Shown here: positions 1 through 5,778 of the stretch, one piece after another | Layout of the letters: every line of letters begins with the position of its first letter | How positions within the stretch are numbered: the first letter of the stretch is position 1 | DNA from: Paracoccaceae bacterium | GTDB taxonomy: Bacteria > Pseudomonadota > Alphaproteobacteria > Rhodobacterales > Rhodobacteraceae | Direction of reading: 5' to 3' | Length of the DNA: 7,072 bases | Assembly (NCBI GenBank): GCA_006227805.1 | Contig: SBFT01000111.1 | Coordinates: forward strand, 1-7,072 | The notes under the pieces: model-generated | The model's database searches: none | Told to the model about the DNA's origin: nothing | The model's input: only the letters and a program-made list of their open reading frames with translations | Made by a program: the position numbers and the translations under genes

Positions 1-992
1 GCGTTCAGAGCCAGCAGATTGGTCTGGAAGGCAATATCGTCGATCAGCGCGGTGATCTGACTGATCTTCTCCGACGCTGTCTTGATCCGGAACATGGCCT
101 GTTGGGACTGCTGGACGACGTTGACCGATTCCGACACCTGCGCCTGAGATTTTCCGGCGACATTGTTGATCGCGCCGATGTTCTCGGCCGACAGTTTCAC
201 GCTCTGCACCAGTTGTTCCATGGCGGCTGCGGTTTCCTCCAGGGATGCAGCCTGGGAATTCGTCCGTTGCGACAACTGGTCGGACGAGGTCGCGACCTGC
301 CCGATCACACCGATCAGATCGGTCACGGCCGCGTTCGTCTGACCCAGTATGGCCGACAATCCGTCCAGGGCCGCGTTCATGCCGGCGCGGATGGCATCGA
401 ACTTGACCGGAAAGTCGCTGTCGGCCGGCGCCGGGATCCGGTGTGTCAGGTTGCCGTCTTTCAGGGCATCGATGGCCCGCCCCAGATGACGCAGGGCGGC
501 ATCCTGTTCTTCGTTCCAGATCCGAACGGTCGCGGTCGTCACCTCCTCGATGTCCAGTGCCAAGGCCCTTGTCGCGGCACTGACGATATCCGCCATGCGG
601 GCATGGCGCCTGATCAGCCCGCCATTCAGCCTTTTCAACAGGATCCCCATCACGTCCGAAGCGGCGTTGGCATAGGCCGCCATGTACTGGTCCAACGGCA
701 GGTTGATCCGCGCATGGACGCGTCCGATACGGTCGACGGACGTCTCGTAGCCGGCGTCCAGCTGACCGTTCAGCAGGCGCGTCCAGTGTTCCTTCTGCTT
801 GGCGCGGGCATGCTCGATCATCGCCTTGGATGCGAAGAAGGCGGCAGCCTCTGGCGCGTCCGAGACCCGCGCGTAGAACCGGGTCAGAACCTGATCCAGT
901 TCCGGGATCACGATCTTGCCCGCCGCTCTCAGATCGTCGAGTGATTGACCGTCCAGGTTGAACAGGCGCACACGTTCATGGAAACTCGTCAT
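1..992 (-). CDS. Globin-coupled methyl-accepting chemotaxis protein (partial, C-terminus off the left edge)
   Basis: This is a soluble chemoreceptor or aerotaxis-type transducer. It should bind heme, probably sense O2 or another diatomic gas, and signal to the CheA/CheW complex in the cytoplasm. The 330 complete residues in the window contain no membrane segment. Residues about 1-155 form a protoglobin sensor. It has a Tyr in RFYARV (Y40, the position of the distal B10 Tyr), the HW pair (69-70), and IGRVHARINL, where H93 is the expected proximal heme ligand. Residues about 160-215 resemble a HAMP linker (LKDGNLTHRI). From about 235 the helical signalling domain begins, with a methylation-type segment QAASLEETAAAMEQL (247-261) and IDDIAFQTNLLALNA, which leads into the conserved hairpin tip. 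The sequence stops exactly there because the window ends. The ATG at 990-992 has GGAG 11 nt upstream. The family assignment is firm; the ligand and chemotactic role are inferred. Confidence 0.93.
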   Translation of the reverse strand, partial: MTSFHERVRLFNLDGQSLDDLRAAGKIVIPELDQVLTRFYARVSDAPEAAAFFASKAMIEHARAKQKEHWTRLLNGQLDAGYETSVDRIGRVHARINLPLDQYMAAYANAASDVMGILLKRLNGGLIRRHARMADIVSAATRALALDIEEVTTATVRIWNEEQDAALRHLGRAIDALKDGNLTHRIPAPADSDFPVKFDAIRAGMNAALDGLSAILGQTNAAVTDLIGVIGQVATSSDQLSQRTNSQAASLEETAAAMEQLVQSVKLSAENIGAINNVAGKSQAQVSESVNVVQQSQQAMFRIKTASEKISQITALIDDIAFQTNLLALN

Positions 993-1073
993 GTCTTGGG
1001 GATCTCCGCTGGAACTCGTCCGCGGTTTGATACGGCCAGCGTCTGAATGAATGATGAAGCACGGTCGCGGCTC

Positions 1074-1090
1074 GGGCCGGCGCGCGGCCC
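1074..1090 (-). terminator. GC-rich stem-loop directly after the sulfotransferase stop codon
   Basis: GGGCC and GGCCC arms (5 bp) flank a 7-nt loop immediately downstream of the sulfotransferase stop codon in its direction of transcription. No T-run follows, so it is not a proper intrinsic terminator. It may stabilise the 3' end or assist Rho-dependent termination, or it may simply reflect high GC. The chemoreceptor gene lies about 80 bp further on in the same direction, so read-through is possible. Confidence 0.25.
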
Positions 1091-1909
1091 TCAGTCGCCC
1101 AGCTTGGCGTGAACCTCGTCCAGGTCGATCTCGCCCGTCGGCATCTTGTTGGCGGGGTTCTCGAAATCGTAGCGGAAGAGCGTGAAATCCTTGTGATACA
1201 TCTCGTACATCAGGTGCATCGACAGGTCGTCGAAATACGCCTCGACGGGGTGCGCGCGCCGGGGGCCATGCCCTTCGCTTTCGTTGAAGCGGGGGATGTC
1301 CTTCAGGTTCACCTTCACCGGCGTCGCCACCGCCTTCAGGACCGCGCCCATCCCCTCGTCGAAATGTTCCGTCCAGAAGATGCTGTCATAGGTGCCGCCA
1401 TTGACGATGAAGGTCGAGATATGGCCCGACATGGCCGACCAATGAATGTCGGGATCCATGGGCTTGCGCCAGCGGATGGTGTCGCGCGCGAACAGCAGGA
1501 ACCGCCGGAACGACCGGATCTGGTCGAAATCGTCCTTGCCGTCCTCGCCGCCGACCTCGACCCCGTATTTCTGCACCAGAAGCGGCACCAGGTTCCCGCG
1601 ATAGCGTTTGCCGTTGCGCTGGATGCCGCAGATCTTGTCGAAGAAGGACGACAGGATGCGGGTATAGGGGTTGCGGACGCAGGTGAAGGCATACGAGCGA
1701 TGCGCCTGGACGTTCCGCGTGATCGGGTCCTGGCTTTCGGGCAGCGCCCATTTGTGCAGCCCGGAGGTGGCGTCGTGGATGTCGCCGTCGAAGAATTCCC
1801 CGTGATCCGAGAAATACATGATCTGCCCGATCGTCGAGCAGGCGCATTTCGGCACGACGCGATAGACCATGCTTTCGCTTGTCGTCATCCAGGTGCCTGG
1901 AAAACCCAT
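1091..1909 (-). CDS. Sulfotransferase family 2 protein (carbohydrate sulfotransferase-like)
   Basis: This 272-residue protein is probably a PAPS-dependent sulfotransferase acting on a sugar hydroxyl in the cytoplasm. The 5'-phosphosulfate loop is VPKCACSTI (19-27). The 3'-phosphate-binding element is CVRNPYTRILSSFFDK (77-92), with R79 and the Ser pair 87-88. A DPDIHWSAM segment (152-160) matches the D/H-W motif seen in the HNK-1/chondroitin 4-O-sulfotransferase group. No signal peptide or transmembrane helix is visible, unlike the Golgi-anchored animal enzymes. I chose the ATG at 1907-1909 because AGGAGA lies 8 nt upstream (1918-1923); an internal ATG at residue 8 is less well placed. The gene is divergent from the glycosyltransferase at 2073, which suggests a shared glycan pathway. 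The acceptor cannot be read from sequence; a capsule, exopolysaccharide or LPS sugar is an inference. Confidence 0.88.
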   Translation of the reverse strand: MGFPGTWMTTSESMVYRVVPKCACSTIGQIMYFSDHGEFFDGDIHDATSGLHKWALPESQDPITRNVQAHRSYAFTCVRNPYTRILSSFFDKICGIQRNGKRYRGNLVPLLVQKYGVEVGGEDGKDDFDQIRSFRRFLLFARDTIRWRKPMDPDIHWSAMSGHISTFIVNGGTYDSIFWTEHFDEGMGAVLKAVATPVKVNLKDIPRFNESEGHGPRRAHPVEAYFDDLSMHLMYEMYHKDFTLFRYDFENPANKMPTGEIDLDEVHAKLGD

Positions 1910-1972
1910 CGGATCGGTCTCCTGGCACGCGCGGGCCGCGCCTTCAGGGGCGGCCGGGCGGCGCGTGCGTTG

Positions 1973-1993
1973 TTTTGCTGTAAAAAAGCAAGA
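1973..1993. repeat. Short inverted repeat in the AT-rich divergent intergenic region
   Basis: The arms TTTTGCT and AGCAAGA pair over 7 bp (one T-G wobble) around a 7-nt A-rich loop. The element sits in the 163-bp gap (1910-2072) between the sulfotransferase and the glycosyltransferase, in the most AT-rich part of an otherwise GC-rich window. It could be an operator or a hairpin in the sulfotransferase 5' leader. No known regulator motif was recognised. Confidence 0.3.
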
Positions 1994-2001
1994 AAGTCAT
2001 G

Positions 2002-2030
2002 TTTATTCAATCACTCATCGCAAGTATCAA
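2002..2030 (-). promoter_or_regulatory. Candidate sigma70-type promoter for the sulfotransferase gene
   Basis: On the minus strand, TTGATA (2025-2030; 5 of 6 to TTGACA) and AATAAA (2002-2007; 4 of 6 to TATAAT) are separated by 17 bp. The implied start near 1995 would give a leader of about 85 nt. The pick rests on hexamer matching in an AT-rich stretch, so chance is a real alternative. I found no equally good plus-strand promoter for the glycosyltransferase. Confidence 0.35.
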
Positions 2031-2072
2031 GTTCGTCACCAATCCCAGCGTTGAAAGTGCATCGTTTCCGAT

Positions 2073-3650
2073 TTGGCAAAGATCGCCTACATCCTTCTCT
2101 GTCACAAGGACCCGGAGGCCGTCATCCAGCAGGCGCTCCGCCTGACGGCTGTCGGCGATTACATGTCGATCCATTTCGATGGACGCTCGAATGCCGCGGA
2201 TTACGCCCGGATCCGGGACGCGCTGGACGACAATCCCAACGTCACCTTCGCCCATACCCGCATCAAGTGCGGCTGGGGCGAGTGGTCGCTGGTGCAGGCC
2301 ACGCTCTCCGCGCTCGAGACCGCGGTCGAGGATTTTCCCCGCGCGACGCATTTCTACATGCTCTCGGGCGATTGCATGGCGATCAAGACGGCCGAACATG
2401 CGCATCGCTTCCTCGATACCCATGACCGCGACTTCATCGAGAGCTTCGATTACTTCGAAAGCGACTGGATCAAGACCGGCTGGAAGGAGGAACGCCTGAT
2501 CTATCGCCATTTCGTCAACGAACGAAAGCACAGGTGGCTGTTCTACGGCATGTACGAGGTGCAGAAACGCCTGGGCCTGAGGCGCTCCATCCCCTCGGAC
2601 ATCCAGGTGCAGATCGGCAGCCAGTGGTGGTGCCTGCGCCGCCGCACGGTCGAGACGGTGCTGGACTTCATCCGCAGGAGGCCGGATGTCACGCGCTTTT
2701 TCCGCACCACCTGGATCCCGGACGAGACCTTCTTCCAGACCCTTGTCCGCCACCTGATCCCCGGATCCGAGATCGAGGCGCGCACGCTGACCTTCCTGAT
2801 GTTCTCGGATTACGGGATGCCCGTCACCTTCTACAACGATCATTACGACCTTCTTCTGGCGCAGGACTTCCTCTTCGCCCGCAAGATCAGCCCCGAAGCG
2901 ACCCTGCTGAAGCAGCGGCTGGGCCAGCTCTACGCGGCCGAGGGCGTGCGCTTCGAGATTTCGAACGAAGGGCGCGGCCTCTACGGCTTTCTCACCGGGC
3001 GCGGCCGCATCGGGCGGCGCTTCGCCATGCGCTTCTGGGAGACAGAATCGACCCTGGGGCGCGAACGCGAATTGCTGATCGTGGTCTGCAAGAAATGGCA
3101 CGTGGCCAAGCGTCTTTTGGACCGGATCCGCCAGCATTCGAACCTGCCCGCCATCGAATACCTGTTCAACGAGGAGAAGACCCCCCTGCCGAACCTGGGC
3201 GGGGTCGAAACCTCGATCTGGAAGCGCCACCGCCACCGCCGGGCGCTGGTGCGGATGCTGTTCGATTTCTACGAGACCGATCGCCTGATCATCTGCATGG
3301 ACCCCTCGAACCTCGAGCTGTTGCAGGATTTCTACTCGGATCGCTCGAAGACGCGGATGCTGGAAGTGCAGTGCCTCTTCAGCGACGACGACCTGATCGG
3401 CCACGCCAAGCGGTCGGGTCTGGCGGGCGAGGCGACGTCGCAACAGGCGCTGATGCGCCTCTTGCCGACGATCCGCAACGACATGGTCTATGAAAGCGAC
3501 CGCATCCGGGATGCGGGTTTCCCCGACCACTTCCGCATGCGCGAGGCCGATCCCGACGAGGACAATGCCGAAACCGTGGCCCGGTTCCTGAACATCGGCC
3601 TCGACCAGGCCCGCAGCATCGCGGCGCCGCGTCACCTCTTCGGCGACTGA
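2073..3650 (+). CDS. Core-2/I-branching-type glycosyltransferase (GT14-like) with an uncharacterised C-terminal region
   Basis: This 525-residue protein is probably a beta-1,6-N-acetylglucosaminyltransferase- or xylosyltransferase-like enzyme. Residues about 3-265 carry the family landmarks: KIAYILLCHKDP at the N-terminus, GWGEWSLVQATL (67-78), HFYMLSGDC (93-101), GSQWWCLRR (182-190) and IPDETFFQTLV (215-225); the acidic residues of the last motif are typical of the active site. Residues about 290-525 are a further globular region outside the transferase fold. From memory, Rhodobacterales homologues share this layout and the tail is annotated as a DUF (possibly DUF5928). The start must be TTG at 2073, because an in-frame stop at 2052 precedes it and no ATG or GTG lies between; the Shine-Dalgarno match is poor. 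There is no signal peptide, so the enzyme is probably cytosolic or peripheral. The true donor and acceptor are unknown. Confidence 0.87.
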   Translation: MAKIAYILLCHKDPEAVIQQALRLTAVGDYMSIHFDGRSNAADYARIRDALDDNPNVTFAHTRIKCGWGEWSLVQATLSALETAVEDFPRATHFYMLSGDCMAIKTAEHAHRFLDTHDRDFIESFDYFESDWIKTGWKEERLIYRHFVNERKHRWLFYGMYEVQKRLGLRRSIPSDIQVQIGSQWWCLRRRTVETVLDFIRRRPDVTRFFRTTWIPDETFFQTLVRHLIPGSEIEARTLTFLMFSDYGMPVTFYNDHYDLLLAQDFLFARKISPEATLLKQRLGQLYAAEGVRFEISNEGRGLYGFLTGRGRIGRRFAMRFWETESTLGRERELLIVVCKKWHVAKRLLDRIRQHSNLPAIEYLFNEEKTPLPNLGGVETSIWKRHRHRRALVRMLFDFYETDRLIICMDPSNLELLQDFYSDRSKTRMLEVQCLFSDDDLIGHAKRSGLAGEATSQQALMRLLPTIRNDMVYESDRIRDAGFPDHFRMREADPDEDNAETVARFLNIGLDQARSIAAPRHLFGD

Positions 3651-3663
3651 GCCCCGCTTCGGC

Positions 3664-3691
3664 GCCGATGCTTCGGGGCCGATGCTTCGGG
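3664..3691. repeat. Tandem duplication of a 14-nt unit after the glycosyltransferase gene
   Basis: GCCGATGCTTCGGG occurs twice head to tail (3664-3677 and 3678-3691), directly downstream of the glycosyltransferase stop. A perfect 10-bp palindrome, TCGGCGCCGA (3659-3668), overlaps the first copy. GCCCCG (3651-3656) can pair with CGGGGC (3674-3679), so the plus-strand transcript could fold here. No T-run follows, so it is not called a terminator. Confidence 0.6.
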
Positions 3692-3710
3692 GTCGACGGC
3701 GGGACAAAGG

Positions 3711-3736
3711 AAAAGCCCCGCCTTTTCGGGCGGGGC
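3711..3736 (-). terminator. Intrinsic terminator of rpsD
   Basis: On the minus strand a perfect 8-bp GC stem (GCCCCGCC/GGCGGGGC) encloses a CGAAAA loop and is followed by TTTTCC. It lies 27 nt past the rpsD stop codon. The T-run is only on the minus-strand side, so it serves rpsD rather than the convergent glycosyltransferase gene, although the hairpin may also slow transcription from that side. Confidence 0.88.
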
Positions 3737-3763
3737 CTCCTGTCTCGCGGCGAAGAACCGGGA

Positions 3764-4384
3764 TCAGTTCTTCGCGTAGAATTCGACGATCAGGTTCGGT
3801 TCCATGATGACCGGGTAGGGCACGTCCGCCAGACCCGGCGTGCGCACGAAGGTCGCGGTCAGCTTGGAATGGTCGACCTCGATGTAATCGGGGACATCGC
3901 GTTCGGCCAGCTGGGTGGCCTCGAGGATCGCGGCCATCTGCTTCGAGCGGTCACGCACCTCTATCACGTCGCCTTCCTTCACGCGGTAGGAGGGGATGTT
4001 CACGATCTGGCCGTTCACGCGCACGTGCTTGTGGTTCACGAACTGGCGGGCGGCGAAGATGGTCGGCACGAACTTGGCGCGGTAGACGACGGCGTCCAGG
4101 CGGCGCTCGAGCAGGCCGATCAGGTTTTCACCGGTGTCGCCCTTCACGCGTTCCGCTTCGGCATAGATGCGGCGGAACTGCTTTTCGGTCATGTCGCCGT
4201 AATAGCCCTTCAGCTTCTGCTTGGCGCGCAGCTGGATGCCGAAATCGGACAGCTTGCCCTTGCGGCGCTGACCGTGCTGGCCGGGGCCGTATTCGCGGCG
4301 GTTGACCGGGGATTTCGGGCGCCCCCAGATGTTTTCGCCCATCCGGCGGTCGATCTTGTACTTGGCAGACGTGCGCTTGGTCAC
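3764..4384 (-). CDS. rpsD: 30S ribosomal protein S4
   Basis: S4 is a primary 16S rRNA-binding protein that nucleates assembly of the 30S body and contributes to decoding fidelity. The 206 residues match the usual bacterial length. The N-terminal domain (about 1-93) opens with TKRTSAKYKIDRRMGENIW and contains the basic GPGQHGQRRKGK stretch (34-44). The S4 RNA-binding domain follows (about 94-155) with RRLDAVVYRAKFVPT and VNHKHVRVNGQIVNIPS. There is no cysteine, so this is the zinc-free form. The start is GTG at 4382-4384, with AAGGAGAT (4390-4397) correctly spaced upstream. The gene stands alone, with its own promoter, leader and terminator, and is not next to rpsM, rpsK or rpoA as in enterobacteria. 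Regulation may therefore act on its own leader. The identification is essentially certain. Confidence 0.98.
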   Translation of the reverse strand: MTKRTSAKYKIDRRMGENIWGRPKSPVNRREYGPGQHGQRRKGKLSDFGIQLRAKQKLKGYYGDMTEKQFRRIYAEAERVKGDTGENLIGLLERRLDAVVYRAKFVPTIFAARQFVNHKHVRVNGQIVNIPSYRVKEGDVIEVRDRSKQMAAILEATQLAERDVPDYIEVDHSKLTATFVRTPGLADVPYPVIMEPNLIVEFYAKN

Positions 4385-4497
4385 GGCTGATCTCCTTCGT
4401 TCGTGCGAGGCCCGCTTGGGCCACTATGAAGGGCGTTGTCCTCTGGGCCGAAGCCCCGACAGGCATCCCCTTGCGGGGGCCGCCAACACCAATGAAT
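4385..4497 (-). promoter_or_regulatory. Structured 5' leader of rpsD, candidate r-protein autoregulatory element
   Basis: The predicted transcript has about 113 nt before the GTG start and can form three hairpins. The first (4462-4484) has CCCC-GCAA-GGGG with a GNRA tetraloop, extended below an internal loop by GGCG/UGCC. The second (4437-4461) has GGGC-UUCG-GCCC, a classic cUUCGg tetraloop, extended by UGUC/GACA across an asymmetric loop. The third (4409-4422) is GGCCC-AAGC-GGGCC, 12 nt upstream of the Shine-Dalgarno element. S4 represses its own synthesis through leader structures in Escherichia coli (alpha operon) and Bacillus (rpsD leader). A similar role here is an inference, because I do not recognise this fold as a known family. 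Confidence 0.5.
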
Positions 4498-4502
4498 GCG
4501 CG

Positions 4503-4530
4503 CTTATAGACGCCCTGAGCGGGCTGTCAA
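4503..4530 (-). promoter_or_regulatory. sigma70-type promoter of rpsD
   Basis: On the minus strand a perfect TTGACA (4525-4530) is separated by 16 bp from TATAAG (4503-4508; 5 of 6 to TATAAT). Transcription would start near 4497. This is the best housekeeping promoter in the window, as expected for a highly expressed ribosomal protein gene. Confidence 0.85.
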
Positions 4531-4547
4531 CCGGGGATCGGCCCCGG
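4531..4547 (-). terminator. Inverted repeat between the Hint gene stop and the rpsD promoter
   Basis: CCGGGG and CCCCGG arms (6 bp) surround a 5-nt loop, starting 10 nt after the Hint gene stop and ending exactly where the rpsD -35 hexamer begins. Only two T residues follow on the minus strand, so termination would be weak or Rho-assisted. It may insulate rpsD from Hint gene transcription, or serve as a binding site abutting the promoter. Confidence 0.35.
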
Positions 4548-4557
4548 ATCGGCGCGC

Positions 4558-5622
4558 TCAGGCGACCTCGTGGCGCAGGATCGCGGCCTCGGAGGGCGAC
4601 AGGTTGCGCCGCGCATAGTCGCCATAGCCATGGGGATCGATGCGGATACCCGGCAGGCGCGTCAGCAGGCGGTCGCGGTCGTCCTCGTCCAGGGCGGACA
4701 GGGCGGCGCTGGCGGGGTGGAAGCTTTCGGCCTCGACGCCGTTGGCCCAGATCACCTCGTGGCTGTCCAGCAGCAGATGAATGTAGGTGACTTCGCGCAC
4801 GGAGAGGTCGGTGAAGACCGTCCTGTCGTTCACCAGCTCGCGCGCAGGCACCAGCACCTCGGGCGTGTTGAAGAGGGCCTGCGCCGCCGCGCCGCGCACC
4901 AGCATCCGGTGTCCGGGAGAGACCAGCAATTCCTGGTCCGGGCGTTCGATCCCCAGCGCACCGGGCAGGAACCGGATCGGGCGCAGGTCCGGCATCACGA
5001 AGAGCCGCGCCCCCGTCATCCGTTTCGAGCCGATCCACAGGATCTCCTTCGCGCCGTTGTCGCGCGTCATCACGCGGTCGCCCTCGCGCAGGGTCTCGAT
5101 CGCGCGGGGGCCGTCGGGCGTGCCGATTCGCGTGCCGGGCGTGAAGCAGATCACCCCGCCGCCCGCGGGATCGCGCGCCTGTCCCCGGCGGCTGCGCAGC
5201 GCGGTATGGACGATCCACAGGTCCCGGCCGCGCGGCGGGATCGCGTCGACGAACATCAACAGGGGCGGCGTGGCCGGGCCGGTTTCGATCACGGTGACGG
5301 TGAAGCTGGCCAGGCCGTCGGTGACGACGAAGCTGCATTCGCCGGGCGCTGCGTCGACCTCGATCGCCTCGGGGTCGTCCCGATGCGACAGGGCCGCCCC
5401 CACAAGCTTGCGCACCATGCGCGCCGCGTGACGCCGCAGATCGCTGTCGCCATCGTTCCGGTCCAGCCGCCAGACGGTTCCGGGCCCGTCGACGCGCACC
5501 ACGTCGCCCGACCAGGCCCAGGTCGACCCGACGGTCAACGCGCCCTGGGGCACGCCTTGCGCGCCATCCACTTCCGTCTGCGACCAGGAGATGACGAACG
5601 TGCCCGTGAAGCCCGTTCCCAT
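4558..5622 (-). CDS. Hint-domain protein (Hedgehog/intein type)
   Basis: This 354-residue protein has an N-terminal region of about 155 residues of unrecognised fold (start FTGTFVISWSQTEVDG) followed by a Hint module. The module begins CFTPGTRIGT (159-168), like the Cys-Phe that starts the Hedgehog autoprocessing domain, and continues with AIETLREGDRVMT. SPGHRM (235-240) is at the place of the block-B TxxH motif, with Ser replacing Thr. HEVIWANGVEAESFHP (288-303) corresponds to the closing strand. C159 and H238 could support an N-S acyl shift. No intein C-terminal His-Asn is seen, so splicing is unlikely, but cleavage is possible. Many such standalone Hint proteins occur in Rhodobacterales and their function is not established. 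There is no signal peptide. The Shine-Dalgarno element is weak. A CtrA-type site lies just upstream. Confidence 0.88.
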   Translation of the reverse strand: MGTGFTGTFVISWSQTEVDGAQGVPQGALTVGSTWAWSGDVVRVDGPGTVWRLDRNDGDSDLRRHAARMVRKLVGAALSHRDDPEAIEVDAAPGECSFVVTDGLASFTVTVIETGPATPPLLMFVDAIPPRGRDLWIVHTALRSRRGQARDPAGGGVICFTPGTRIGTPDGPRAIETLREGDRVMTRDNGAKEILWIGSKRMTGARLFVMPDLRPIRFLPGALGIERPDQELLVSPGHRMLVRGAAAQALFNTPEVLVPARELVNDRTVFTDLSVREVTYIHLLLDSHEVIWANGVEAESFHPASAALSALDEDDRDRLLTRLPGIRIDPHGYGDYARRNLSPSEAAILRHEVA

Positions 5623-5648
5623 TGCCTGTATGCCTGCCTTGCTTCTTT

Positions 5649-5662
5649 TGTTGTTAACAACA
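5649..5662. repeat. 14-bp perfect palindrome upstream of the Hint gene
   Basis: TGTTGTTAACAACA is its own reverse complement and lies 27 bp upstream of the Hint gene start. Its central GTTAAC recurs one helical turn away (5664-5669), so the palindrome overlaps the first half of the CtrA-type site. It could be part of that site or a separate operator. Confidence 0.65.
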
Positions 5663-5669
5663 GGTTAAC
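5654..5669. promoter_or_regulatory. CtrA-type binding site, TTAA-N7-TTAA
   Basis: TTAA (5654-5657), seven bases and TTAA (5665-5668) match the full CtrA recognition site of Caulobacter. With flanking bases it reads TTAAC-N5-GTTAAC, the form I recall for Rhodobacterales. It sits in the 198-bp divergent gap, 31 bp from the Hint gene start and about 150 bp from hisC, so the Hint gene is the more likely target. It would overlap the -35 region of a promoter whose -10 is near CATACA (5627-5632). A GANTC methylation motif follows at 5676-5680. CtrA is known in Rhodobacterales for control of motility and gene-transfer-agent genes; binding here is inferred. Confidence 0.6.
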
Positions 5670-5778
5670 AGAGGCGAATCAGCCGGAAAAGCATTTCCTG
5701 CGTCCATCCGCGAATTACTTGACCGGCGTGGTGCGGGGGAATCGATCCGTTCCCGGCTTGCAGGTGCTGGTCAGCGTC

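Noticed and set aside
102..944. A 280-codon open frame on the plus strand
   Set aside because: It is the complement of the chemoreceptor gene, whose globin and signalling motifs are unmistakable; the plus-strand translation resembles no family.
1109..2425. A 438-codon plus-strand open frame spanning the sulfotransferase, the intergenic gap and the glycosyltransferase start
   Set aside because: It crosses two real genes in the wrong frame or strand, has no domain, and would erase the divergent promoter region.
2007..3707. A 566-codon open frame on the minus strand, opposite the glycosyltransferase gene
   Set aside because: It is antisense to a protein with clear GT14-like motifs, and its translation is low-complexity and rich in Arg, Gly, Ala and Asp, with no recognisable domain. 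Such frames are common in GC-rich DNA.
5676..5743. Two GANTC (CcrM-type) methylation motifs beside the CtrA-type site
   Set aside because: GANTC occurs elsewhere in the window, and two in about 200 bp is not clearly above chance, so no separate regulatory claim is made.
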